DNA of 64,000 nt from positions 1 to 64,000 of the forward strand of contig JAFTVW010000054.1 of the NCBI GenBank assembly GCA_017465605.1, in the 5' to 3' direction. This document shows, piece by piece, positions 27,183 to 34,662 of the stretch. The position numbers and the translations under genes are program-made. The DNA is from Alistipes sp. GTDB lineage: Bacteria; Bacteroidota; Bacteroidia; Bacteroidales; Rikenellaceae. Every line of letters starts with the position of its first letter. The first letter of the stretch is position 1. The notes under the pieces are model-generated. The model was not told where the DNA came from. It did no database searches and saw only the letters and a program-made list of their open reading frames with translations.

Positions 27183-28307
27183 ATGAAAAACAAATACTTA
27201 CAATTGATTCCAACCCTGAATTTCAATATGGTAAATTCAGAAACTCCTCTCTCTTGGTCACAGATATACACAATATCTGCCCAACAAAATATTGCTACCC
27301 TTGTGTGGGATAATATCCAGCAGGCGATGACTGATGGCAAAATTCCCACCGAACAGCAGCCGACAAAGGCTCAGAAGATTCAGTGGGCTATGGCGGCGGA
27401 GCGCGTCGAACAAAAGTATGCTCGGCAGCGTAATGTCATCGAAAAGCTTGCGAAATTCTTTGCAGAGCATAACATCAAGTTGATGATTCTCAAAGGCTAT
27501 GGTCTGAGCCTCAACTATCCTGTGCCGAATCATCGACCTTGCAGCGATGTCGATATTTGGTTATTCGAGGAGCGACAGATGCCCGATGGCACTACGAAAA
27601 GATACAGCGTGCAACAGAAGGCCGACAAACTTCTGCTGGAGCAACTGAATATCTCTATTGACGAGGACAAACATCATCATACGGTCTTCTACATCGATGG
27701 CGTGATGGTCGAGAATCATTACGATTTCCTTAATATCCACGCCCACCTCTCTAATCGCATCATTGAGCAACGCCTGCAACAACTCACCCAACAACCAATG
27801 ACGCAAATCGCAGTAGGGGAGACGACAGTGTTTATCCCATCGCCCGATTTCCACGCATTGTTCCTTCTGCGTCATTCTGCGTCCCATTTTGCAGCCGAAA
27901 GAATCACGCTGCGCCACTTGCTTGATTGGCGATATTTTATCGAAAAAGAGGGCTTAAAAATTGATTGGCGGGCCCTGAGCGATATTGCCCACCAAACAAA
28001 TATGCACAGGTTCCTTGATTGCCTCAACGCTATTTGTATCGATAAATTGGGCCTACCTCAACAATGCGTTCCCGAATTCAAACGTAATCCCCAACTCGAA
28101 GAGCGCGTTTGGAACGAGATTTTGCAACCCGAATTCTCCGAGCCTCAGCCAAAGAATGCAGGTTACATCAAATCGTGGCACTATATGTTCCGCCGTTGGT
28201 GGGCCAACCGTTGGAAACATCGCATAGTCTATAACGAAGGCCTCGCAAAAACATTCTTTGTCCAAGTTTGGAGCCATCTTCTCAAACCCAAATCATTGAA
28301 GTTGTAG
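27183..28307 (+). CDS. Nucleotidyltransferase family protein (NTP_transf_5-like)
   Basis: 374 residues. The key block IKLMILKGYGLSLNYPVPNHRPCSDVDIWL contains the conserved KG and the S-DVD metal-binding pair of minimal nucleotidyltransferases; an HHTVFYIDGVMVENHYDF stretch and a C-terminal helical region follow. This family often sits at the edge of polysaccharide loci in Bacteroidales; its substrate is unknown. Codon use is GC-richer than in the preceding cluster. The ATG directly follows the T-run of the upstream terminator, so it needs its own promoter or readthrough. An alternative start is ATG 27228. Confidence 0.75.
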   Translation: MKNKYLQLIPTLNFNMVNSETPLSWSQIYTISAQQNIATLVWDNIQQAMTDGKIPTEQQPTKAQKIQWAMAAERVEQKYARQRNVIEKLAKFFAEHNIKLMILKGYGLSLNYPVPNHRPCSDVDIWLFEERQMPDGTTKRYSVQQKADKLLLEQLNISIDEDKHHHTVFYIDGVMVENHYDFLNIHAHLSNRIIEQRLQQLTQQPMTQIAVGETTVFIPSPDFHALFLLRHSASHFAAERITLRHLLDWRYFIEKEGLKIDWRALSDIAHQTNMHRFLDCLNAICIDKLGLPQQCVPEFKRNPQLEERVWNEILQPEFSEPQPKNAGYIKSWHYMFRRWWANRWKHRIVYNEGLAKTFFVQVWSHLLKPKSLKL

Positions 28308-28333
28308 TATCGAGCTTGTGCATTCAATAATAC

Positions 28334-28373
28334 AATAAATCCATATAGCCCCACGCAGCTATATGGATTTATT
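28334..28373. terminator. Bidirectional terminator between convergent genes
   Basis: Perfect 16-bp inverted repeat, arms 28334-28349 and 28358-28373 (AATAAATCCATATAGC and its complement), loop CCCACGCA. A/T-rich stem ends give T-runs on both strands. It lies between the plus-strand nucleotidyltransferase gene and the minus-strand radical SAM gene. Confidence 0.85.
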
Positions 28374-28404
28374 ATTTTACTCCTAATCATCTCAACTAAC
28401 TCTC

Positions 28405-29481
28405 TTACCTTATCCTATCAAGGTGGCAGAAGAGTAGATTACCGTCGTTATCTCTCAGGTGCATTCCGTTGCCTTCGCAGTAGCGGAACATCGAGCAGTC
28501 GGCACACTCGCCCTTGCGCATCCATTCTCTATTGCGGTACGGCTCAAAACGGTTATTCCACACCTCCCAAAAATCATCTTCATAGATATTTCCTTGATGG
28601 TAATCACTTCTTATGCTCGAACAAGCCGAAATCGAACCATCAACCAGCACCGAGGCCACATTCACGCCCGCATTGCAGCTGAAAAAGAACTTCCTCACGT
28701 CACCCTCGTAGTTTCCTAAAAATCCCTCACAACCGTAGCTGAGCGTTATGCGTGACTCCTCCTTGCGGTTTTGCTTTATGTAGTCGAGCATTGCGCGAAA
28801 CTCCTCTTTCGATAGTTGTAGGTCGGGATCTTCGGCGGCACGTCCTGTTGGGAAAATCGAGAATAATCGCCACTGCTTCACTCCAAGACTTACGAGCAAC
28901 TCCTTTATTTGGTCAAGTTGCGTCAGATTGCGACGATTGACACACGTCACCACATCGAATATAAAATTGGGGTGCTTGCCCATCATTCGTATCGCCTCCA
29001 CAGCGTTGTCAAAGCTTCTGCTATTGCCACGCATAAAGTTATGTTCATCGCGAGGCCCGTCAAGGCTCACCGTTGCTGTGTGCATTCCTGCTGCCAGCAG
29101 CGCACGGAATCGCTTTTGGGTCATAGCCATACCATTGGTGACCATTCCCCACGGAAATCCCATATCGAATATCGCCTTGCCACACTGCTCCAAGTCGGGG
29201 CGCATAAGCGGCTCTCCGCCAGTGATTATGACAAATACTTTGTTGGGGTCGGTGTGAGATTTTATATTCTCCAATACGCCTAAAAAATCTTTCAACGGCA
29301 TATCGGGTGTTGCCGACTCTTTGTGGCAGTCGCTACCGCAGTGGCGGCAGTTTAGGTTGCATCTGAGCGTACACTCCCACATCAATTGTGAGAGCCTATG
29401 CTCCTTGACGCGCTCCTTTTTCAACCGTCTCCACGCCTCCAATGCCAGTCGTCGGCGTAGCGATAATGGGTAACTACTCAT
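28405..29481 (-). CDS. Radical SAM/SPASM-type enzyme of an rSAM/lipoprotein system
   Basis: 358 residues. The 4Fe-4S site is C41-NLN-C45-RH-C48 (CX3CX2C), followed by GGEPLMRPDLE and VSLDGP. The C-terminal part has SPASM-like cysteines (SCNAGVNVAS, ISACSS, GECADCSMFRYCEG, FCHLDR) that probably hold one or two auxiliary clusters. No signal peptide, so it is cytoplasmic. It fits the family I know as the radical SAM member of the rSAM/lipoprotein system, whose reaction is uncharacterised. It is downstream of two paralogous lipoprotein genes on the same strand (111-base gap), which are its likely substrates, modified before export. Substrate and chemistry are inference. Confidence 0.88.
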   Translation of the reverse strand: MSSYPLSLRRRLALEAWRRLKKERVKEHRLSQLMWECTLRCNLNCRHCGSDCHKESATPDMPLKDFLGVLENIKSHTDPNKVFVIITGGEPLMRPDLEQCGKAIFDMGFPWGMVTNGMAMTQKRFRALLAAGMHTATVSLDGPRDEHNFMRGNSRSFDNAVEAIRMMGKHPNFIFDVVTCVNRRNLTQLDQIKELLVSLGVKQWRLFSIFPTGRAAEDPDLQLSKEEFRAMLDYIKQNRKEESRITLSYGCEGFLGNYEGDVRKFFFSCNAGVNVASVLVDGSISACSSIRSDYHQGNIYEDDFWEVWNNRFEPYRNREWMRKGECADCSMFRYCEGNGMHLRDNDGNLLFCHLDRIR

Positions 29482-29592
29482 TCTGCTACTTGTCTCCTGA
29501 TTTGTTTTAAGTGTCAGTTTAATCTCCGTTCTCGGGCTCTTGTTTTGCGGCTTAATGTTAGTTCAACATCTACTAATAAGCCCCAATCACCT

Positions 29593-30093
29593 CTACTCCA
29601 ACTCCTCTTTGTCGGCCTCTTTGGGTGAGAGCTTAATATCGGCCTTGCGGTTGAATTCTCCTCGATACCACCCACCATCGCCATCTTTGACCTTTGTGGT
29701 TTGCATCTGCGATGTGGTGATGCTTGTGGTAGCGAACTCTCCACCATTCAGCTCCCCATCAACATCGGCAAACTCTATAATCTTCACCGTAGCGACAGTT
29801 TCACTATAAACCTCACTCTCGAATTTGCCATTTTTGTCGGTAGTGAACTCCGCAACCTTTTGGCTCGATGTGAGAGAATTGTAACCCACCAAAGTAGCTT
29901 TTATTCCCTCAATTGGCTTGCCGTTTTTATCGGTCACAGTACCCATATATTTATAGTCGGCTGTCGGAGTCCCATATTCAATTGGATAATCCGAGCCATT
30001 ATCATCATCAGAGCTATCGCACGCCACAAATCCCAAGGCTGAAATTACCATCGTGCATATCCAGCTCCATAGTTTGAACTTTCCGTTATTCAT
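29593..30093 (-). CDS. Putative lipoprotein of the rSAM/lipoprotein system (copy B)
   Basis: 166 residues from the ATG at 30093; the frame is open two codons further to a TTG at 30099. Signal peptide with lipobox SALGFVAC, the lipidated Cys near residue 25. The mature part carries YGTPTADYKYMGTVTDKNGKPIEGIKATLVG, a carboxypeptidase-regulatory-like beta domain, then DVDGELNGGEF, DGDGGWYRGEF and a charged tail ending ADKEELE. It shares these blocks with the lipoprotein just upstream (57-base gap). Predicted target of the radical SAM enzyme downstream; exposed on the outer or inner membrane. Function unknown. Confidence 0.82.
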   Translation of the reverse strand: MNNGKFKLWSWICTMVISALGFVACDSSDDDNGSDYPIEYGTPTADYKYMGTVTDKNGKPIEGIKATLVGYNSLTSSQKVAEFTTDKNGKFESEVYSETVATVKIIEFADVDGELNGGEFATTSITTSQMQTTKVKDGDGGWYRGEFNRKADIKLSPKEADKEELE

Positions 30094-30150
30094 CAGCAAA
30101 ATTTATTTAGCACTTTATTATCGGTTGTTAATCTCTCTATATATCGCTCT

Positions 30151-30651
30151 CTATTCCTCCTTGTTGTCTTGCTCCTGCTGGGTTGATTTTCGTGATAGCT
30201 TTACCTCTGCCGAGAGGTCAAACATTCCCTGATACCAATGCTCTCCATCTTTTATTTTTGTTTTGTCCATCTTGTGAATCTCTATAATCTTGTCCTCAAA
30301 ATGGCCTCCATTTTCCTCTCCGTCAATATCAGTGTATAGAACTTGATATGCGGCGTTAGCTCCCATAGTCCATTCTAAATAATCAGTCTCATATTTGCCG
30401 CTCTTGTCGGTCTCGATTCTGAATAATTCAGGATAGTTTTTGTATCCGTGTTTTTGGAATACGACATTAATTCCCTCTATCGGCTTACCGTTTTCGTCGG
30501 TTACCGTACCCATATATTTGTAGTCGGCGTATGGTGTGCCATATTCATCTGCTACGATGGTGTCTTCATCATCGCTACAACCAGCAAATCCTAATGCAGT
30601 CATTATCAGCGAACAAATCCAAATAATCGGACGGGAATAAGTCGGTTTCAT
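30151..30651 (-). CDS. Putative lipoprotein of the rSAM/lipoprotein system (copy A)
   Basis: 166 residues from the ATG at 30651 (the frame stays open to 30714, but the signal peptide begins here). Lipobox LGFAGC with Cys25. Mature part: DEYGTPYADYKYMGTVTDENGKPIEGINVVF, then DIDGEENGGHF, KDGEHWYQGMF and an acidic Gln/Glu-rich tail. Same length and block order as copy B, so the pair arose by tandem duplication. First gene of the minus-strand lipoprotein-lipoprotein-radical SAM set. Confidence 0.82.
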   Translation of the reverse strand: MKPTYSRPIIWICSLIMTALGFAGCSDDEDTIVADEYGTPYADYKYMGTVTDENGKPIEGINVVFQKHGYKNYPELFRIETDKSGKYETDYLEWTMGANAAYQVLYTDIDGEENGGHFEDKIIEIHKMDKTKIKDGEHWYQGMFDLSAEVKLSRKSTQQEQDNKEE

Positions 30652-31122
30652 AGTCTTTGTTTTTAATAGTGAATATTCAAGTGCTAAATTACAAATAATT
30701 TCTATATAATACAAAATTGCTACCCCGTTTTGTGTGCCATTTGTGGTGTTTTTTGTCTTTTTTTTGAGTGTTTGCTAATGTCCTTATGCGTCAGTTGCTA
30801 ACCTACAATAACATTTCGTAAAATTGCGCATATAAAACAGGGGATAAAAAATATTTGAAATTTTTTGCCCGAAAATTTGGAAATAGGGAAATTATATCTA
30901 CCTTTGTTATCGAAAAACATTAAACAATCAATTACAAACGATAATAAAACAGCCAAAACATACAATAAAATCAATACGGCAGCGTTAATAAAGCAACTAC
31001 GATAATTTAACCTCGATAAAGTAACCCTTAACCCCTGCGGCAATCAACTATTACAATTATTCAATATTATCAAACTCAACAATCAACTTATTGTTTAACC
31101 CGTCAAAATCAACTATTTCGTT
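30652..31122. other. AT-rich divergent intergenic region (471 bases)
   Basis: No convincing gene on either strand. It holds the upstream regions of the rSAM/lipoprotein set (leftward) and of the DUF2975 gene (rightward). One clear Bacteroidetes promoter lies at 30876-30906; about 215 bases of AT-rich leader then precede the DUF2975 start. I found no equally good promoter match for the leftward genes. Confidence 0.6.
30876..30906 (+). promoter_or_regulatory. Bacteroidetes-type promoter for the DUF2975/XRE genes
   Basis: TTTG at 30876-30879, 19-base spacer, TACCTTTG at 30899-30906: an exact match to the -33/-7 pattern TTTG-N19-21-TAnnTTTG. It points to 31123 and implies a leader of about 210 bases. 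Confidence 0.72.
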
Positions 31123-31806
31123 ATGAAAATCTCAAAATCTATCCAGCGTCGCACAATCGTACTTACGGTGGCAATCGCTCTTGTTGCTCTTTTTCAAGCA
31201 GCAAATTTCGGTGTTCAACTCTTCAATTCGAGCAATTTGTACTCCGGTAATCCAAATCACACATTTCTCGGTGCGCTCGACACAAAGTATGGCTCGATGA
31301 TTGTTGCCGATGACTATCAACAGCACTCTATGGTCGTAGAGCGTGATTCCGAGGGTCGGCCGCTTGTCGAGGCTCTGCCTACGAGTGTTATGCTATTCTC
31401 AAAGCACCCCAACTATTCTCGCCCCGACCACTATGGTTGGCGAGCCAATTCCATTGTTATTTATGCTGCACTTTTGATGTTTTTGGTGATTATAATTTTG
31501 GTGGGAGTAATCTTTGTGAGTGCAATTCGCGGATTCCGCACAGGCAACATCTTCCGCCACCAACATACTCGCCAACTGCGTTGGTTGTCATTGGCGGTAT
31601 TTATCTATTATGTGTTGATAGAGAACCGCGAGATGTTCAGAATGTTGGCTGTCAAAGATATTTATGCCGACTCTGTCCCCATCGAATTGTTTGGTTATGC
31701 AACACTCCGCCACGAGTGCCTTATAATTCCGTTATTTTTGCTTATCTTTGCAGAGTTGATGAGCGTTGCTGCCCGATTCAACGAAGAGGATTCAATGACA
31801 ATTTAA
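31123..31806 (+). CDS. DUF2975-type membrane protein
   Basis: 227 residues with four predicted membrane helices: near residues 10-32, 106-134, 152-170 and 190-215. The arrangement, with a long extracytoplasmic loop after helix 1 and a FRTGNIFRHQHTRQLRWLSL-type linker after helix 2, matches DUF2975 proteins, which are usually paired with a small XRE/YozG-like regulator. Exactly such a gene follows 15 bases downstream. Function of the family is unknown; the pair is often thought to act as a membrane-linked transcription switch. Confidence 0.75.
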   Translation: MKISKSIQRRTIVLTVAIALVALFQAANFGVQLFNSSNLYSGNPNHTFLGALDTKYGSMIVADDYQQHSMVVERDSEGRPLVEALPTSVMLFSKHPNYSRPDHYGWRANSIVIYAALLMFLVIIILVGVIFVSAIRGFRTGNIFRHQHTRQLRWLSLAVFIYYVLIENREMFRMLAVKDIYADSVPIELFGYATLRHECLIIPLFLLIFAELMSVAARFNEEDSMTI

Positions 31807-31821
31807 TCAGCCGTATAGATT

Positions 31822-32034
31822 ATGCCTATAATAGTAAATCTCGATGTGATGCTTGCTCGACGCAAGATGTCGCTCTCGGAACTCTCCGAGAGGGTAGATA
31901 TATCTATTGTCAACCTCTCGGTCTTAAAGACAGGTAAGGCTAAGGCTATACGTTTCTCGACTTTGGAGGCCATCTGCCGTGAACTCGATTGCCAACCTGC
32001 CGATATTTTGGAATATTCCCATAATCAACAATAA
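31822..32034 (+). CDS. Small XRE/YozG-like helix-turn-helix regulator
   Basis: 70 residues, essentially a single Cro/C1-type HTH: VNLDVMLARRKMSLSELSERVDISIVNLSVLKTGKAKAIRFSTLEAICRELDCQPADILEY. This matches the short regulators encoded next to DUF2975 membrane proteins. It probably regulates its own operon. A strong terminator starts 5 bases after the stop. Confidence 0.85.
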   Translation: MPIIVNLDVMLARRKMSLSELSERVDISIVNLSVLKTGKAKAIRFSTLEAICRELDCQPADILEYSHNQQ

Positions 32035-32038
32035 ACAG

Positions 32039-32078
32039 AAAAGGGAGTGTCTAACAAGTTTTTTAGACACTCCCTTTT
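32039..32078. terminator. Strong hairpin terminator after the XRE gene (repeated sequence)
   Basis: 15-bp stem, arms 32039-32053 (AAAAGGGAGTGTCTA) and 32064-32078, followed by T-rich sequence. The stem sequence GGGAGTGTCTA is the same as in the terminator at 60355-60386 near the other end of the window, so it is a dispersed terminator-like repeat. It also separates this gene from the minus-strand HD gene. Confidence 0.85.
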
Positions 32079-32085
32079 TGTTAGA

Positions 32086-32196
32086 AGTTGTATAACAAGA
32101 GGGATTTCAAGGCTTGCGTAGCCCGAAAAAGCGCAGTTTACTCGGTGTAAATGAGCATTTTGAGGGCAAGCGTAACGCAGAAATCACCTTGTTAGA
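32086..32196. repeat. 111-bp hairpin-forming intergenic element with apparent 8-bp duplication
   Basis: Flanked by TTGTTAGA at 32078-32085 and again at 32189-32196. Its outer sequence is an inverted repeat (32084-32099 against 32188-32203, 15 of 16 pairs). At 60381-60408 the same flanking sequence is found without the insert. Inside, 32132-32155 (minus strand CTCATTTAC-acc-GAGTAAACTGCG) matches the core of the two repeats between exbD and tonB, with stem TTTAC/GTAAA conserved and the loop changed. Confidence 0.6.
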
Positions 32197-32210
32197 CAAC
32201 TTCATTTTGT

Positions 32211-32834
32211 CTATATAGACTCCTGCTCATATATCAACTCAAATATCTCGCGCAACCTCGCTTTGTCTTTTATTATTGCTCGTAGCTCCTCCAATTTTGT
32301 GGCGTTGTCCGATTCCGCAATCCACAATTTCAGATAACCTCCCTCGGCATACTTCTCCTCCAAATGCTCCATAGTCCGTAGCCAATGCTCCTCTTTGGCA
32401 AGGTGAGGGTAGTGGGCCAACCCATATTGCACCGTGCGACGCACTATGCTTATCGGCTCAATAGCTCTGTCGGCTTCGGCAACAATTCTTCCATATATCG
32501 AGCGGGGTTCACACTTGGCCGAAGCACGATGGTCCTCTGCGGCCTCGGCTATTGTTGTTCGCTGCTCTACGCTAAACCAGCGGCAAAGCTCCTTGTCCTC
32601 CATAATAAGCCGAGCCGACTCTCGGTGGTGCATCTCGCGTCCGAATTCCAATCCAATGTCGTGATATGCCGCCACTACATACACCATCTCCTCGTTCACC
32701 TCATAGTGTTGAGCGAGCTTCATACTCCGCTCTATGACAGTTGTGGCGTGGTCGGTGCGATGTGCCGCATCAAAGGTTTCATATCGCGGCAGAATATGTT
32801 GTTCGATGTAATCTCTAATCTCTTTTCGTACCAT
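32211..32834 (-). CDS. HD-domain hydrolase
   Basis: 207 residues. HD motif: HRTDHATTVIERS near residue 25, VYVVAAYHDIGLEFG near 52-66 (the HD doublet), HHRES near 69 and EDHRAS near 98, giving the metal-binding His/Asp set. The remainder is helical with RIVAEADRAIEPISIV. Probable phosphohydrolase acting on a nucleotide or similar small phosphate ester; substrate unknown. A TATATTTG box (32839-32846, minus strand) ends only 4 bases before the ATG, so the mRNA may have a very short or no leader. Confidence 0.82.
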   Translation of the reverse strand: MVRKEIRDYIEQHILPRYETFDAAHRTDHATTVIERSMKLAQHYEVNEEMVYVVAAYHDIGLEFGREMHHRESARLIMEDKELCRWFSVEQRTTIAEAAEDHRASAKCEPRSIYGRIVAEADRAIEPISIVRRTVQYGLAHYPHLAKEEHWLRTMEHLEEKYAEGGYLKLWIAESDNATKLEELRAIIKDKARLREIFELIYEQESI

Positions 32835-32938
32835 ATCGCAAATATACGAATTCTGCCAATATCTCTATTCCTTCCGCTTGAATTTTATCTATTTGTGATT
32901 CATTCCAGACAGAATATTGTATGTTGTTATAATTTCAT

Positions 32939-32946
32939 TATATTTG
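32939..32946 (+). promoter_or_regulatory. -7 box TATATTTG upstream of the GH125 gene
   Basis: TATATTTG (TAnnTTTG consensus) 28 bases before the ATG, with ATTG (3 of 4 to TTTG) 19 bases further upstream at 32916-32919. Confidence 0.5.
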
Positions 32947-32974
32947 TATTTGAAAACCATTTATTTGTAATATT

Positions 32975-34468
32975 ATGAAAATCCACAAAATCCTACTGAT
33001 TGCATCAGTTGCAATCCTGTTCGCCTCTTGTGCTGGCGACTCTCAACCCAACGAGGAGATCGAGCGTATCAAGGCCGAACTTACTTCATCTAACTATACT
33101 CTCAAAGCCGAGCCAGTGGCAGAGTACAAGAGCCACCGTCCTGCTGCCGAGGAGCGACTATTTACCTCTCAGGCTATCGAGGCCGAGATTGAGAGAGTGT
33201 GCGGCTTGCTCACCAACGAGCGTTTGGCTTGGATGTTCGCCAACTGCTTCCCTAATACTTTGGATACCACTGTCCACTATCGCAAGCAGGACGGCAAGGA
33301 CGACACCTTCGTCTATACAGGCGATATCCACGCTATGTGGTTGCGTGATTCGGGAGCGCAGGTGTGGCCCTATGTCCCTTATGCAGTTAATGACCCTGCT
33401 TTGAAGGCTATGCTTGCAGGCGTTATCAATCGCCAGTTTATGTCAATCAACATCGACCCCTATGCCAACGCCTTCAACGATGGCCCTACAGGTGGTCACT
33501 GGCAGTCTGACTATACCGATATGAAGCTTGAACTTCACGAGCGCAAGTACGAAATCGACTCTTTGTGCTATCCAATCCGTTTGGCTTACTACTATTGGAT
33601 TGTTACAGGCGATACATCGATTTTTGGTGATGAGTGGTTGGCGGCAATCCAGAATGTGCTTAAAACATTCAAGGAGCAGCAGCGTAAAGATGGCGTAGGC
33701 CCTTATAAGTTCCGCCGTAAGACCGACCGCCAGTTCGATACATTGTCGAATGATGGTTTGGGTGCACCCGTCAATCCCGTAGGACTCATCGTGTCGAGCT
33801 TCCGTCCTTCCGACGATGCTACTGTTTTGCAGTTCCTTATCCCCTCAAACTTCTTTGCTGTTTCGGTTTTGCGCAAAGCCGAGGAGATTCTCACTAAGGT
33901 CAATAAGAACGCAGCTCTTGCAAAGGAGTGCCGCGAACTCGCCGACGAGGTTGCCGAGGCATTGGAGAAGCACTCTATCTATAACCACCCGATTTTCGGC
34001 GACATCTACGCATTCGAGGTCGATGGATTTGGCAACTACCATCTTATGGACGATGCTAATGTTCCGAGCCTTTTGGCTATGAAGTATCTTAACCCTGAGG
34101 TTATCGATATGGACATCTATGCCAACACCCGCGAATTTGTGTGGAGCAAGAGCAATCCCTATTTCTTCACAGGCTCGGCTGGCGAGGGTATCGGTGGCCC
34201 ACACATCGGCTACGATATGGCTTGGCCTATGAGTATTATGATGAAGGCTTTCACCAGCGACGATGAGGCCGAGATTAAGCACTGTATCGAGATGCTTATG
34301 GCGACCGACGCGGGTACAGGCTTTATGCACGAGTCGTTCCACGTTGACAATCCCAAGAAGTTCACCCGCAAGTGGTTTGCTTGGCAGAACACTCTCTTCG
34401 GAGAGCTTATCGTAAAGCAGGTCAACGAAGGCCGAGTGGATATGCTCAACTCAATCGAGATTAAGTAA
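32975..34468 (+). CDS. GH125 family exo-alpha-1,6-mannosidase-like lipoprotein
   Basis: 497 residues with signal peptide and lipobox LFASC (Cys19), so a cell-envelope lipoprotein. The catalytic barrel is recognisable by TGDIHAMWLRDSGAQVWPYV, FNDGPTGGHWQSDYTDMKLELHERKYEIDSLCYPIRLAYYYW, GLIVSSFRPSDDATVLQFLIPSNFFA, YHLMDDANVPSLLAMKYL and WPMSIMMKAFTSDD, all GH125 signatures. Known members are metal-independent inverting exo-alpha-1,6-mannosidases acting on host or yeast mannans. It is not next to SusC/SusD genes here. A strong terminator follows. Confidence 0.92.
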   Translation: MKIHKILLIASVAILFASCAGDSQPNEEIERIKAELTSSNYTLKAEPVAEYKSHRPAAEERLFTSQAIEAEIERVCGLLTNERLAWMFANCFPNTLDTTVHYRKQDGKDDTFVYTGDIHAMWLRDSGAQVWPYVPYAVNDPALKAMLAGVINRQFMSINIDPYANAFNDGPTGGHWQSDYTDMKLELHERKYEIDSLCYPIRLAYYYWIVTGDTSIFGDEWLAAIQNVLKTFKEQQRKDGVGPYKFRRKTDRQFDTLSNDGLGAPVNPVGLIVSSFRPSDDATVLQFLIPSNFFAVSVLRKAEEILTKVNKNAALAKECRELADEVAEALEKHSIYNHPIFGDIYAFEVDGFGNYHLMDDANVPSLLAMKYLNPEVIDMDIYANTREFVWSKSNPYFFTGSAGEGIGGPHIGYDMAWPMSIMMKAFTSDDEAEIKHCIEMLMATDAGTGFMHESFHVDNPKKFTRKWFAWQNTLFGELIVKQVNEGRVDMLNSIEIK

Positions 34469-34491
34469 TTATCCCACTTTTCTTATCACAG

Positions 34492-34517
34492 CGGCACGTT
34501 GGTTTCCCAATGTGCCG
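34492..34517 (+). terminator. Rho-independent terminator after the GH125 gene
   Basis: Stem CGGCACGTTGG / CCAATGTGCCG (11 pairs with one G-U), loop TTTC, followed by seven T. Confidence 0.87.
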
Positions 34518-34613
34518 TTTTTTTATTTTGCCGTTTTTCTGTTGCCGAATTAGCGAAGACCGAGCATCTAATATTTTTTTTGTTAAGTTATTGTGATTTA
34601 TAAAATAAAATGT

Positions 34614-34621
34614 TAATTTTG
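34614..34621 (+). promoter_or_regulatory. -7 box TAATTTTG upstream of a propeller gene
   Basis: TAATTTTG matches TAnnTTTG; TTGT at 34591-34594 is a partial -33 element at 19-base spacing. The box lies 41 bases before the ATG at 34663. Confidence 0.45.
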
Positions 34622-34662
34622 TATAATAATTAATAACTATTAAATTAAATCTAATACAAAAG

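Noticed and set aside
31437..31937. 166-codon plus-strand frame across the DUF2975 and XRE genes
   Set aside because: Different frame from two recognisable proteins, rich in Cys/Arg/His as out-of-frame translations usually are.
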